Below, piece by piece: positions 1 through 8,888 of a DNA stretch of 51,457 nt (position 1 is its first letter; each line of letters opens with the position of its first letter). A program made the position numbers and the translations under genes. Source of the DNA: Gemmatimonadota bacterium (GTDB lineage: Bacteria > JBHIER01 > G020348925); contig CP070758.1 of assembly GCA_020348925.1 (NCBI GenBank), positions 3,949,481 to 4,000,937 of the forward strand, written 5' to 3'. Under the pieces are notes generated by a model. It worked only from the letters and a program-made list of their open reading frames with translations, was not told the origin of the DNA and did no database searches.

Positions 1-98
1 CGACAGTCCAGTGAAAAAAGAGACGCACAGCAACTCACTGCGAATAGAACAGCCAACAACGATGGTGCTTTTGACCAAACCTTTATTTTCTGAGCCAT
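1..98 (-). CDS. Putative lipoprotein or secreted protein, N-terminal fragment cut by the window edge
   Basis: An open frame starts at ATG 98-96, two bases after the ychF stop, and runs off the left edge with no stop (32 codons seen). It encodes a basic start (MAQKIKVWSK) followed by a hydrophobic stretch, LLAVLFAVSCC. This looks like a signal peptide with a lipobox-like AVSC. The tight spacing suggests it is the next gene of the same minus-strand operon. No clear Shine-Dalgarno sequence is visible, and the function cannot be told from this fragment. It could also be a chance frame. Confidence 0.45.
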   Translation of the reverse strand, partial: MAQKIKVWSKAPSLLAVLFAVSCCASLFSLDC

Positions 99-99
99 G

Positions 100-1191
100 T
101 TACACATGGAAACGGTAGAAGATGATATCTCCGTCCTGAACAACATAATCACGCCCTTCTGACTGAAGCAATCCTTGATCACGGGCATGAGACCAACCAC
201 CAGCCTGTCTGAATATCTCGAACGGTACCACCTCAGCCTTTATAAATCCTCTCTCCATATCGGTATGTATCTTGCCCGCAGCTTGAGAGGCAGTGGTACC
301 TCTCACAATGGGTGTAGCCCTGACTTCATTGGGATTGAATGTGAAAAAAGTGATAAGATTTAAGAGTTCATAACTTTCTTGAACCACCTTCTTCAAGCTG
401 GACTCAGTCAATCCCATGTCCGATGAGAACTCTTGTGCTTCCTCGGGAGCCAACTCCGCCAGTTCAGATTCTAACTTGGCACAGACGTGAATGACCGAAC
501 TCCCTTGAGAGGCTGCGTACTCTTCCAACTCTTTGGTGAATCGATTCCCGCCAGCGGCAAGGGAGTCCTCATCTATGTTTGCCATATAGAGGATCTTCTT
601 CGACGTGAGAAAGAAATACTGACCGGCGATTTCGCGTTCCGTAGCACTGAATTCCAGCTCTCGAACAGGTTGAGTATCATTAAGAGAGTTCTCGATTTTT
701 TCTAAAATGACAAGCTCCTCTTGAAACTCTTTGTCCCCCGATTTCGCCTGTCTCTTCACTTTCTCTTTTCTCTTCTCGACGGTTTGCAAATCAGCCAACA
801 AGAGCTCAGTCTCAATAGTCTGAACATCACGGATGGGATCGATGGTGCCATCGACATGGGTCACTTGAGTATCCTCAAAACAGCGGACCACGTGGAGTAT
901 TGAATCTACTTCGCGGATATGGTGCAGAAACTTATTGCCAAGTCCTTCACCTCTGCTGGCTCCTTTGACCAGCCCGGCGATATCTACAAAGCGAACAACG
1001 GCCGGCGTCTTCTTCGCCGATTCACCAATTTCAAAAATATGGTCAAGGCGTTTATCATCCATCTCCGCCATACCCACGTGATGATCGGTGGTGCAAAAGG
1101 GATAGTTATCCACTTTCACCCCCGCCTTCGTCAAGGCGTTAAATAGTGTAGACTTACCGACGTTCGGCAGACCAACAATGCCTACCTGCAT
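100..1191 (-). CDS. ychF: YchF/OLA1-type ribosome-associated ATPase
   Basis: This is a 363-residue protein of the usual YchF length. Family knowledge: YchF is an Obg-related P-loop protein that prefers ATP, binds ribosomes and affects stress responses. Seen here: Walker [10 protein letters not shown] at residues 7-15, the switch region [10 protein letters not shown] at 70-79 followed by GEGLGNKFL, and NIDE at 205-208. NIDE replaces the GTPase NKxD motif and is the hallmark of YchF's ATP preference. A coiled-coil middle (about 130-170) and a C-terminal TGS domain (about 280-363) complete the family architecture. It follows the HIT gene by 90 bp, so it probably shares the transcript. The start ATG directly precedes the P-loop strand, so no alternative is needed. 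Confidence 0.97.
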   Translation of the reverse strand: MQVGIVGLPNVGKSTLFNALTKAGVKVDNYPFCTTDHHVGMAEMDDKRLDHIFEIGESAKKTPAVVRFVDIAGLVKGASRGEGLGNKFLHHIREVDSILHVVRCFEDTQVTHVDGTIDPIRDVQTIETELLLADLQTVEKRKEKVKRQAKSGDKEFQEELVILEKIENSLNDTQPVRELEFSATEREIAGQYFFLTSKKILYMANIDEDSLAAGGNRFTKELEEYAASQGSSVIHVCAKLESELAELAPEEAQEFSSDMGLTESSLKKVVQESYELLNLITFFTFNPNEVRATPIVRGTTASQAAGKIHTDMERGFIKAEVVPFEIFRQAGGWSHARDQGLLQSEGRDYVVQDGDIIFYRFHV

Positions 1192-1281
1192 GATGTCAAA
1201 CCCTTCAGAGTCATGGACTTTCTTTTCCGAAACAGGCCATCATTCTTCGGTAGAATTCTGCAGAGAAAATGGACCCCGCGT

Positions 1282-1761
1282 TCAGGGTTCAAATTCTTTA
1301 AAGAGTTTGTCGTACGTTTCCTCCAGTTCTTCGTTGATCACTTTCGTTTCCGAGAGAACCGGCATGAAATTCGTGTCCCCATCCCATCTGGGCACAACGT
1401 GGACATGGATATGGTCGATAACTCCTGCGCCGGCAACCTGTCCAATATTGATTCCGACATTAAATCCCTGAGGATTCAGTACTCTTTTGAATGTCCTCAC
1501 GCTCAGCTGGAGAAGCTTCATCAAATCCAGAGATTCAGCATCATTCAAATCCTCAAATTCACCCACATGCCGATAGGGAGCCACCATAATATGACCATTG
1601 TTATAAGGGAATCTGTTCATCATGACGAAGCAGGAAGATCCTCTGTGCAAAATGAGACCTCCTCTGTCGTCACCACGGACCACACCCTCACAAAAAATGC
1701 ACCCCTCCTTTTTTTCGGCAAGAATATATTTCATACGCCACGGTGCCCAGAGTTTATCCAT
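1282..1761 (-). CDS. HIT-family nucleotide hydrolase/transferase
   Basis: A 159-residue protein with the histidine triad HIHVHVV at residues 117-123 (H117, H119, H121), followed by PRW as in Ap4A phosphorylase-like HIT proteins. Family role: hydrolysis or phosphorolysis of nucleotide phosphate conjugates through a nucleotidyl-histidine intermediate. The N-terminal DKLWAPWRMKY and the CIFC pair at 21-24 match the common bacterial HIT subgroup, where the cysteines help bind zinc. It lies 18 bp after ptsI and upstream of ychF on the same strand, so it is probably a passenger in the PTS operon. The exact substrate cannot be read from the sequence. Confidence 0.95.
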   Translation of the reverse strand: MDKLWAPWRMKYILAEKKEGCIFCEGVVRGDDRGGLILHRGSSCFVMMNRFPYNNGHIMVAPYRHVGEFEDLNDAESLDLMKLLQLSVRTFKRVLNPQGFNVGINIGQVAGAGVIDHIHVHVVPRWDGDTNFMPVLSETKVINEELEETYDKLFKEFEP

Positions 1762-1779
1762 AGCAGCTCCGATCCGATC

Positions 1780-3594
1780 TTATAACGGTATTTCCCCTAA
1801 TCTCTCATGCAACTGCTTCCGCAGAAAATCCTCAACATCCTTCGCTTTCGTAAAGGACAATGCCTCGTTAGCAATCTCGAGTGCCTCTTTATAAGTTATT
1901 GTCCGGATCAAGCGTTTTGCTTCAGGAAGTGCAATCGGGCTCATACTGAATTCATCCAAACCCATACCCAACAGCAACCATACGCACAGCGGATCCCCAG
2001 CCATTTCCCCACAGAGCCCTGTCCAGATACCTCTCTCCTTCCCCGCCGTAATGATCATTTGAATGAACTTCAGCACAGCTGGGTGAAAATGGTTAAACAG
2101 GTACGCGATTTTTTCATTACCGCGGTCGACAGCAATAGTATATTGAATGAGATCATTCGTCCCGATACTGAAAAAGTCGACCTCCTGGGATAGTTCCCGA
2201 GCCACCAGGGCAGCCGCAGGAACCTCAATCATCACACCGATATGACAATCTTCATTGAAAGGAATTCCGTCCTCTCTCAATTCTTGCTGGACCTCATAGT
2301 AGAACTTCTTGACCTCCTGAAGTTCGCCCAGTCCTGATATCATGGGAAACATAATTCTGATATTTCCATGAATGCTCGCTTTTAAAATAGCGCGCAATTG
2401 CATCTTAAAAATGTCTTTTCTTTCCAGACAGATGCGAATGGCACGCCAGCCCAAATAAGGATTCGGCTCCGGGGCTATATTCAATCCTGAAACAAATTTG
2501 TCACCACCGAGATCGAGGGTACGAATCACCACAGGGTCAGGATTCATCCGCTCGGCAACTGATGCATACGCTTCGTATTGTTCACTCTCGCTCGGCAAAT
2601 CTGAGCGAGCCAGGTAAAGATACTCGGTGCGAAAGAGGCCGATGCCTCGGGCCCCGTGCGACAGAGCGGTCTCAACTTCGTCAGGGAGTTCTATGTTGGC
2701 TTGAAGCTCAATACTCCTGCCGTCCAGCGTAGCGGCGGGTTCATCTCTCAGACTGAGGAGTTCGAGATCGTGCTCGATGAATAATTTCTGCTTCTCTTCA
2801 TATTCAAGCAGCGTCCTCTCATCAGGATTAACGATAACTATTCCATGGACTCCATCGATTACGAGAAGATCACCAGGACAGACCTTCTGGGTCACCTCCT
2901 TGAGACCGACCACAGCAGGAATTTCGAGGGAACGGGCCATTATGGCTGCATGAGAAGTTCGTCCACCCAGATCCGTCACAAAACCCAATACTTTGTTCCG
3001 ATCGAGCTGAGCCGTATCCGACGGAGTTAAAAACTTTGCAAGAACTATACTTTGCCCCTCCGGACGATCGAAACTCTCCTGACCATCCCCTGCCAGGTTT
3101 CGTAATACTCGACGTTCGACATCCTGAAGATCCACAGCTCGTTCCCTTAAATACTCGTCTCCTGTGTCCAGAAGAGTCTTTCTCACATTCTCCAGGTTTT
3201 GGAAAAAGATAAACTCGGCGTTCTTCTTTTGCTTTTTGATACGATCGACGGTTTCGTCAATGGCCATTGTATCTTCTAACATTAAGAGATGAGCGTCAAA
3301 TATTCGTGCTTTCTCCTCTCCTAATTGATTGGCAATTTTCCTCTGAATGCTGGCAAAATCTTTCTTCGTTTTCGCCACTGCCTTTTCAAACCGTTTCACC
3401 TCGACTTCCACGCGCGATTCTTCGATATCAATCTCTTTGACCGACATTCGCTCCAGATCGAGAATATGTGCATGCCCGATGGCAATACCCGGTGAAGCAG
3501 GAATGCCTTTCAGAATGGAGACTTCTGGGTTTGAACATTTCAGGTTCCTGCTGCGTCTTCTTTTATTGGAATTCACCACGGCCGTATCCTTCAC
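1780..3594 (-). CDS. ptsI: PTS enzyme I (PEP-protein phosphotransferase)
   Basis: This cytosolic 604-residue enzyme transfers phosphate from PEP to HPr, the first step of the phosphotransferase system. Seen here: the swivelling-domain motif GGRTSHAAIMARS with phospho-acceptor H215, the PEP-binding barrel motif GIGLFRTEYLYL near 317-328, and TGLCGEMAGDP near the C-terminus holding the conserved cysteine. About 25 extra basic residues precede the usual start (ILKGIPASPGIAIG). The first codons overlap the HPr stop by 4 bp (ATGA), so the two are translationally coupled. A shorter start is possible, but the overlap supports this one. It is the general PTS enzyme for the EIIA/B/C/D genes of this operon. 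Confidence 0.97.
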   Translation of the reverse strand: MKDTAVVNSNKRRRSRNLKCSNPEVSILKGIPASPGIAIGHAHILDLERMSVKEIDIEESRVEVEVKRFEKAVAKTKKDFASIQRKIANQLGEEKARIFDAHLLMLEDTMAIDETVDRIKKQKKNAEFIFFQNLENVRKTLLDTGDEYLRERAVDLQDVERRVLRNLAGDGQESFDRPEGQSIVLAKFLTPSDTAQLDRNKVLGFVTDLGGRTSHAAIMARSLEIPAVVGLKEVTQKVCPGDLLVIDGVHGIVIVNPDERTLLEYEEKQKLFIEHDLELLSLRDEPAATLDGRSIELQANIELPDEVETALSHGARGIGLFRTEYLYLARSDLPSESEQYEAYASVAERMNPDPVVIRTLDLGGDKFVSGLNIAPEPNPYLGWRAIRICLERKDIFKMQLRAILKASIHGNIRIMFPMISGLGELQEVKKFYYEVQQELREDGIPFNEDCHIGVMIEVPAAALVARELSQEVDFFSIGTNDLIQYTIAVDRGNEKIAYLFNHFHPAVLKFIQMIITAGKERGIWTGLCGEMAGDPLCVWLLLGMGLDEFSMSPIALPEAKRLIRTITYKEALEIANEALSFTKAKDVEDFLRKQLHERLGEIPL

Positions 3595-3857
3595 TCCTCA
3601 TTGAATTTTGACTGAATGAGTGCCTCCAAGGCTTCGACTGCAGCTTCGGCATCAGATCCATTTGCCCGAATTACAATTTCACTTCCATACTCAGCAGCCA
3701 ACATCATTACTCCCATGATACTTTTTCCATTGACTTGAAGACTGTCTTTTACAAGAGTAATATTCGAAATAAATTTGCCCGCGGTTTGCACAATAAGTGC
3801 TGCTGGCCGAGCATGAAGGCCAAGCCTGTTTTGTATCCTCACCTTCTTTTCGATCAT
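3591..3857 (-). CDS. ptsH: HPr phosphocarrier protein with HPrK-target serine
   Basis: HPr relays phosphate from enzyme I to EIIA. This 88-residue protein has the active-site histidine H15 (GLHARPAA) and the regulatory serine S46 in NGKSIMGVM. The serine is the site phosphorylated by HPr kinase/phosphorylase. Both residues sit at the positions usual for HPr. Having S46 in a genome with hprK in the same operon (7894-8862) strongly suggests Ser-P control of PTS flux is active. The gene starts 1 bp after the EIID stop and overlaps ptsI by 4 bp, so the three are translated as a coupled block. Confidence 0.97.
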   Translation of the reverse strand: MIEKKVRIQNRLGLHARPAALIVQTAGKFISNITLVKDSLQVNGKSIMGVMMLAAEYGSEIVIRANGSDAEAAVEALEALIQSKFNEE

Positions 3858-3858
3858 A

Positions 3859-4650
3859 TCACAAAGAGCATCTAATATACGCCGTTATAAAACCAATGAT
3901 CAATGCTACCGGAATAACGAAGAACAGTGAAACTCGCCTCTTCAACGCAACCCAATAATAAATAATAAAAAGGAGGAAAAGAACCAAATAAGAAATAGAG
4001 ACCTGAAAACTGGAAACGCATTCAACACTCAGAAAGAACCCGACGGCTATGGCCCCTAACACGCGTATACTTCGTATGCTTTTCTTGTAGAGTGGTCGGA
4101 CGAGTTCAGAAAACACGCGTGGACCCAATTCAAATCCTCGCCGAAGTCCCCAATAGCGTACCCATAGATGGGGAAGATTGTAAACAGCCAGAAAAACAAT
4201 CGGTCCCCAAAGGCTCCCGCGAAGAGCGATGACAGCCCCAACAATTCCGGCCAGAGGGCGAAGACCGTTCCAGAAGAACTGGTCACCAAGGGAGCCCAGC
4301 GGCCCGCACAGCCCATTTTTGATCTTGCGTACCCGCTCACTTTTGTCATTCCTCCGACCATCTTCCACGTGAATTGCTGCCCCGAGAACGAAAGAGGCGA
4401 AATAAGGATGCGCGTTGAAGAATTCAAGGTGGCGGAGAAGAAAGTCGACTCGCTCTTCCTTTGTTCGACAGATCCTGTTTATAATTTGCGCCATTGAGTT
4501 GGCAAATCCTAATGCAAGCATTCTGGGATAGTTCCACGCTGCCTGGATATAGAACGATCGGAAAAATATATGTATCCAATCGCTTTTTCTAATACTCGCT
4601 GCGTTCATACCCAAAATATTTCGCCTAAGAGCACCGTGAATTTCACTCAC
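3859..4650 (-). CDS. PTS mannose/fructose/sorbose-family EIID component
   Basis: A 263-residue integral membrane subunit of a mannose-type permease. The N-terminal half carries the EIID-like segment FFRSFYIQAAWNYPRMLALGFA, followed by ILRRxLEFFNAHPYFA-type residues typical of ManZ (seen as LRHLEFFNAHPYFASFVLG). The C-terminal third holds several hydrophobic segments (about 190-262). With EIIC it forms the sugar channel; EIIA and EIIB donate phosphate. It overlaps the EIIC gene by 4 bp (4647-4650), so translation is coupled. The sugar specificity cannot be told. In related bacteria such permeases can be mainly regulatory. Confidence 0.92.
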   Translation of the reverse strand: MSEIHGALRRNILGMNAASIRKSDWIHIFFRSFYIQAAWNYPRMLALGFANSMAQIINRICRTKEERVDFLLRHLEFFNAHPYFASFVLGAAIHVEDGRRNDKSERVRKIKNGLCGPLGSLGDQFFWNGLRPLAGIVGAVIALRGSLWGPIVFLAVYNLPHLWVRYWGLRRGFELGPRVFSELVRPLYKKSIRSIRVLGAIAVGFFLSVECVSSFQVSISYLVLFLLFIIYYWVALKRRVSLFFVIPVALIIGFITAYIRCSL

Positions 4651-5330
4651 AGTATCGAGATTAAAATTCCACCTATGAATCCTACAGCGATGAAAGAAAC
4701 TGTTTTTTTCGATCCGAAAATAGTCAACACCACAGCGCCACCTAAGGCCATGAGAGAGAGAGTACTGATCTCACCGAATTCCGGACCAAAGAGGAGCGAA
4801 AATCCGGCCATTTTGGTGAGTCCCATGAGACCTAAGAGAAGTGTCACCCCGCTGTACACAAAACCGCGTCCAAAAGAATGGATCACACCCAACCAATTCT
4901 GAAGTTCAACGCCTCTGGCTTTCCCTTCTCTCGCAAATTTCAAGGCCCGCTCCATGAGCGTCGAATTTATTGTTCGCATGAAGACGATAAGCTTGCTTCC
5001 GATAAAAGCTACGGGCACCGAATACAGAATTGATATGAGAATTACGAAATGAGGGATGTTCGCATGGGGCTGGAATTTCACAGCCATGGCCACTGCCACA
5101 GCGCTGGCTACATTACTATCAGGGAAAACAGCAGCACGGACGGGCACGGCACCAGCACACAACAGCTCCATCAGAGCTCCCATGAAAAGGCCTGTCTGAA
5201 GATCACCAAGGAGGAGACCAACTACTGGACCACTCACAATTGGTCGGCAGATCATAACCTGCCAGGCCGCCGTCGTATCCACAGCAACGACTCCCCCAAC
5301 CAGACTCACAATAAGGAGATCAGTCCACAT
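4647..5330 (-). CDS. PTS mannose/sorbose-family EIIC component
   Basis: A 227-residue, strongly hydrophobic protein with about six membrane segments and the EIIC-man signature region near VDTTAAWQVMICRPIVSGP (residues 17-35), followed by GLLLGDLQTGLFMGALMEL. EIIC of this family forms the transport pore with EIID. The ATG at 5330-5328 shares its A with the TGA of a broken upstream gene (TGATG). This implies translational coupling to that gene before it decayed. In ordinary operons of this type EIIB directly precedes EIIC. Here an mlaD-like gene and a pseudogene lie between them, about 1.6 kb in all. Confidence 0.92.
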   Translation of the reverse strand: MWTDLLIVSLVGGVVAVDTTAAWQVMICRPIVSGPVVGLLLGDLQTGLFMGALMELLCAGAVPVRAAVFPDSNVASAVAVAMAVKFQPHANIPHFVILISILYSVPVAFIGSKLIVFMRTINSTLMERALKFAREGKARGVELQNWLGVIHSFGRGFVYSGVTLLLGLMGLTKMAGFSLLFGPEFGEISTLSLMALGGAVVLTIFGSKKTVSFIAVGFIGGILISIL

Positions 5331-5819
5331 CAGTCGAGAATTTCTCTTACCATCAAGACAACATCACTTTGTCCAATGTACCGTCATCATTGAGATCGGT
5401 TGCCCGGAATTGGCCGGATGTCGGCCTCACCGACCCAACATGGAAATCGATCAAGAGCAGAACATCTGTAATACTGACATGCCCGTCGTCAGCGACATCA
5501 CTTTTAGGATTCCATACTTTCGGCCTGCCACGTTTGAAGACACCACCATCTTTCGCTTCGACATATAAGACCTGCGGATTGGAAGCACTGCTAAACAACT
5601 TACGCTTGGATCTCTCAAGCCATCACCCACAGATTTCCACGCTTCACGCTCATCGAAGCCTCGAGAGACACGATCTGATGCAACGGCCTTAAGGACGTTT
5701 GATGATATAGGATCAAATCAAAACCTTCAACTCTTTTTTAAACGATATCAAGCGTAGAAACGTTGTCTAATAATCGATACTCCACCACAGCTCTCTTCAG
5801 ACACGTCTCATATTTTCTT
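5330..5819 (-). pseudogene. Remnant of a gene ending in a dockerin-like calcium-binding repeat pair, with several frameshifts
   Basis: The best-preserved piece (5353-5598) reads DVADDGHVSITDVLLLIDFH, a dockerin/EF-hand-type calcium loop and helix, then a second loop, ATDLNDDGT. There the frame is lost and the ORF ends in DKVMLS-stop. One base out of frame the same DNA continues as IGQSDVVLMVREILD-stop, which completes a textbook second repeat and ends in a TGA overlapping the EIIC start. Upstream, another frame gives SSNVLKAVASDRVSRGFDER and AWKSVGDGLRDPSVS (about 5717-5600). Further up a third frame gives CLKRAVVEYRLLDNVSTLD before a TAA (to about 5819). At least three lesions are therefore present. 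I infer a decayed secreted protein that was once translationally coupled to EIIC. Sequencing error could explain one frameshift but hardly all. Confidence 0.6.
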
Positions 5820-6043
5820 TTTATTATTTTCAATCTTCAACTCTTATTCTGATCTTTGCTCCCATATCTGTCTGACCGTTCCATTGATAACCTGAAAGAA
5901 TCCCTAATGAAATGCGGACCATATTATTACGAGCGAGGAGAAGAGCCTCCCGATGAAAGAAACCGCGACATATGATACTTGTTACAGCTCATGAGTATGT
6001 TATGCATGAAAGGACGTGAGGTGTCGAGGCGTTCAATGTATCG
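5820..6043. other. Low-coding stretch between the dockerin remnant and the mlaD-like gene
   Basis: About 220 bp, fairly AT-rich. No convincing gene or terminator was seen. On the minus strand a short frame (about 5990-5835) can be read that includes MVRISLGILSGYQWNGQTDM and then KIRIRVED-stop. It looks coding-like and may be another piece of the decayed gene or of an older neighbour, but it lacks a credible start signal. Confidence 0.35.
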
Positions 6044-6946
6044 TCAAAAATCAAAAACTGATATCTTGAAATATTTGTTGGGGTTCTTTTTGATGTCTTC
6101 GATAAGAAGGTTAATTTCCTCGGTCGTCCTCTGCAGCTTGTCGTAGAGTTCACGGCTGTTCACCAATTCACCAAGAGTTCCCTCACCCTGATCTATCCTG
6201 TCACTGATAATTTTGAAGGTCGAAGAAATTTCCTCCAAACGAAGGAGGACGGTATCGAAGCGTTCCGCTGAAGAACTGAATTGCATGATTGTGGAATCGA
6301 TGACTGTCCTGTTATCTCCGACGAGGTTTTTAAGCTCCTGTGAGGTCGTTTTGAAGTCCCGAACCGCATCGTTAAAACCCGGTCGGTTTTCATCGACAAG
6401 AGATCGAATCGATTTCATCAAAACCTGGGCATCGGTCAAGGTTTGCTCTATCGAGCCTAAAATTCCACTTCCACCTATTGAACGATCAATTTTCCCAACC
6501 AATTGACGGACCTCGGTAACAAGAGTGCCCAACATTCCAACCACCTCAAAAAGATCGGTCTGATGGACGCCCTCAACAACTTGAGAGGGATCCAAAGGAT
6601 GGCCGCTCTCCCCGGGATCAATCTCCACATATTTCATGCCGACGAACCCACTGCTCATAATCATAAATTTGGAATCATCGCTCAAGTGGACATCTGACTC
6701 CAAGAACACATCAACCTGAACTTTCCCTTGTCGTAGAGCAATGGATTTGACTGAACCTTTTCTCACTCCGGCCACCATGACAGGATCTCCCTCTTTCAAC
6801 CCACTGGCGTTGTCAAAAAGGACCGTAACGGAATATCGATGACGGTTGAATTTGAATTCTTTAAGAAAAAGAATGCCTGCGATCAGGATAATAATCGCAC
6901 AGAGACAGAACACGCCGACGATCAATTCAGTCTTCTTTCCTTTCAT
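6044..6946 (-). CDS. MlaD/MCE-family substrate-binding protein of a lipid transporter
   Basis: A 300-residue protein with one N-terminal membrane anchor (about residues 7-28, VGVFCLCAIIILIAGILFL). An MCE/MlaD domain follows (about 37-115, with FDNASGLKEGDPVMVAGVRKG), then a long helical tail (about 130-290) like that of periplasmic lipid shuttle components. Family knowledge: MlaD binds phospholipid in the periplasm and works with an MlaE permease and MlaF ATPase. Neither partner is in this window. The gene sits 11 bp after the PTS EIIB gene and splits the PTS set, so it is transcribed with PTS and LPS-export genes. A role in outer-membrane lipid balance is inference. Confidence 0.9.
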   Translation of the reverse strand: MKGKKTELIVGVFCLCAIIILIAGILFLKEFKFNRHRYSVTVLFDNASGLKEGDPVMVAGVRKGSVKSIALRQGKVQVDVFLESDVHLSDDSKFMIMSSGFVGMKYVEIDPGESGHPLDPSQVVEGVHQTDLFEVVGMLGTLVTEVRQLVGKIDRSIGGSGILGSIEQTLTDAQVLMKSIRSLVDENRPGFNDAVRDFKTTSQELKNLVGDNRTVIDSTIMQFSSSAERFDTVLLRLEEISSTFKIISDRIDQGEGTLGELVNSRELYDKLQRTTEEINLLIEDIKKNPNKYFKISVFDF

Positions 6947-6957
6947 TCAACTCTCCT

Positions 6958-7431
6958 CTATAACAGTTTTCGCATATCTATTTTTTTGGCTGTAGGAACA
7001 TCCCTGCATTCTACCTCAACGCCCATAGCTATCAGCTCTTTAAAAGCGTCGATATCCTGATTCGTGACATATACATATGGAAGCAAACGATCCTTCCCTT
7101 CGGTGTGATGCAATCCGCCGACATTGACACTCTTGATATCAATCCCCTTCCTCACAAGACTTAAAGCGTTCCGAGGAGACTCGACAATGACAAGAATTCT
7201 TTCTTCGTCGAACTCCCTTTCGGTAAGATACTTCACTGCCCTGTCAAGTCCTAAGATAGATACGCCGATCTCCGAAGGGACTGCTGCTTCGTACACTTCT
7301 CTGTGCCAAGAACTCTTGGCAATGTTATCGTTGACCAACACGATGCGATCGGGATGCAATGCATGAGCCCAACCCAGAATGACTTGGCCATGAATGAGAC
7401 GATCATCTATTCGAACAAGAACAAGAGCCAT
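6958..7431 (-). CDS. PTS mannose/sorbose-family EIIB component
   Basis: A cytosolic 157-residue phosphocarrier of a mannose-type PTS. The N-terminal RIDDRLIHGQV contains the phosphorylated histidine H14, the signature of this EIIB family. ILVNDNIA-type residues follow (IVLVNDNIAKS), as do the family's GGLHHTEGKD and VECRDVPT segments. It accepts phosphate from the EIIA protein encoded 43 bp upstream and passes it to the sugar bound by EIIC/EIID. EIIA and EIIB are separate polypeptides here rather than the fused ManX form. The mlaD-like gene follows after 11 bp. Confidence 0.95.
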   Translation of the reverse strand: MALVLVRIDDRLIHGQVILGWAHALHPDRIVLVNDNIAKSSWHREVYEAAVPSEIGVSILGLDRAVKYLTEREFDEERILVIVESPRNALSLVRKGIDIKSVNVGGLHHTEGKDRLLPYVYVTNQDIDAFKELIAMGVEVECRDVPTAKKIDMRKLL

Positions 7432-7474
7432 CCGTTCGCCTATATCTCTAAAGATGAACCGCCGTCCTCAGTGA

Positions 7475-7879
7475 TCACCGAGGAGGAAATAAGGTATAAT
7501 TTCCTACTTCAATTCCTGCCGTCCCTGCTTCGCGCAAATTTTCAACAAGGACCGGCAGTTCAAGATCATTCCTTTTGTAGAAAAACTGAAGCAGCATAGG
7601 CAAGTTGACGCCACTGACAACGTATACCGTTCTATGTTTCCGCCTCATTCTCTCCACAGCTACCCAACAACTTCCCCGCGCTAAATCGACGAAGATCACG
7701 GTGCCATCTCGAAAACCTTCTCTTGACAACGCTTCGCCCAGGACATCTTCCATGGCTGCCCCAGAGCACCCCTCATTCGACAAAGCCACCACATTTTCTT
7801 GTCTCCCTATGATACCCTCAGCCGTGCGCAGCAGCTCCTGTCCGATTTTGCCATGCGTGAAGAGAATTCCTCCTATCAT
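7475..7879 (-). CDS. PTS mannose-family EIIA component
   Basis: A small cytosolic protein of 134 residues. The N-terminal GGILFTHGKIGQELL contains the phosphorylated histidine H9 of EIIA-man proteins. The rest has the alpha/beta fold pattern of the family (VIFVDLARGSCW near 61-72, VVSGVNLPML near 88-97). It takes phosphate from HPr. It begins 14 bp after hprK. Being next to rpoN and hprK rather than to the permease genes suggests it may also have a regulatory role. That is inference from context. Confidence 0.94.
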   Translation of the reverse strand: MIGGILFTHGKIGQELLRTAEGIIGRQENVVALSNEGCSGAAMEDVLGEALSREGFRDGTVIFVDLARGSCWVAVERMRRKHRTVYVVSGVNLPMLLQFFYKRNDLELPVLVENLREAGTAGIEVGNYTLFPPR

Positions 7880-7893
7880 CGTTGGATAAAATC

Positions 7894-8862
7894 CTATTCT
7901 GTATCCTCGCGAAAATAATGATCAGCCTGGGTTTTGCTTCGTATCGCCTCGTGGAGCCTTTTGCTAAATTCCTTTGCAGGATAATAACCGTATATCTTCA
8001 AGAGATAGTTGAGGGCAATCACTTCGGCGATGACTGTAATGTTTTTTCCCGGAAAGATGGGAACTGTCACTTGTGGTATCTCCACCTCAAGAATCGCCGA
8101 TTTCTCCTCCTCAATCCCGAGTCTTTCGTAATCAAGAGTCTCATCGAAATCAACAAGCTGTACCTCAACCTCAATTCTCTTCTGAAGCCGAATTGCTTGC
8201 ACACCGAACACACTCCGGACATCAATGATCCCTACTCCGCGAATCTCGATATGGTGTCGCAACAGATCATTGCTGCTACCCAGAAGTAAACCCCGAGCAC
8301 TTCTTGTGACCGTGACCACATCATCAGCAACCAAACGATGACCTCGTTCCACCAGATCCAGAGCAATTTCACTCTTCCCGATGCTACTCCTTCCGGTGAA
8401 CAGGAGTCCCACACCATAGACATCCACGAGGGAGCCATGAATCGTCGTTTGTGGGGCAAAGCGGTCATCCAGGTAATAATTGAAGAGATGGACAAACTTC
8501 GTCGTGGGAAAGCTTGTTCGAAGAAGAGCGATCCCAGAACGCTCGGCAATTTCACGAAGCACCCCTGGAGGGTCATTTGCATTTGTAATAATGACACAGG
8601 GAAGATCGAATCTGAACAGAGTTTCCAGCGCTTGCTTTAAATCTTCCTGCGAAAGTCTTCTGAGGTAGGCGATCTCAGCATTTCCGAGAATCTGAACCCT
8701 CCTGAAGGCAAACAGATCGACGAAACCTGCCAGTGCTAATCCAGGGCGATGAATGTCATTCCTCGTGATCAGTTTACTGAGCCCGCTTTTACCACATAAA
8801 AGTTCCAAATCGAGCCGCTCCCGATTTTCTTCAATGAGTTTTTCGACCGTGATGCCTTCCAT
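7894..8862 (-). CDS. hprK: HPr kinase/phosphorylase
   Basis: A 322-residue bifunctional enzyme that phosphorylates and dephosphorylates HPr on Ser46 in response to metabolite levels. Seen here: an N-terminal regulatory domain (1-130), Walker A GRSSIGKS at 157-164 followed by the HPrK motif RGHRLVADDVV, and the signature EIRGVGIIDV. The P-loop has SS where GESGIGKS is most common, but the essential GKS is intact. An upstream IHGSLVDVYG supplies the conserved histidine region. The target serine is present in the HPr of this operon. It lies 26 bp after rpoN. Confidence 0.96.
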   Translation of the reverse strand: MEGITVEKLIEENRERLDLELLCGKSGLSKLITRNDIHRPGLALAGFVDLFAFRRVQILGNAEIAYLRRLSQEDLKQALETLFRFDLPCVIITNANDPPGVLREIAERSGIALLRTSFPTTKFVHLFNYYLDDRFAPQTTIHGSLVDVYGVGLLFTGRSSIGKSEIALDLVERGHRLVADDVVTVTRSARGLLLGSSNDLLRHHIEIRGVGIIDVRSVFGVQAIRLQKRIEVEVQLVDFDETLDYERLGIEEEKSAILEVEIPQVTVPIFPGKNITVIAEVIALNYLLKIYGYYPAKEFSKRLHEAIRSKTQADHYFREDTE

Positions 8863-8888
8863 AGGAACTCTGAAATGTTAAAGCCGGA

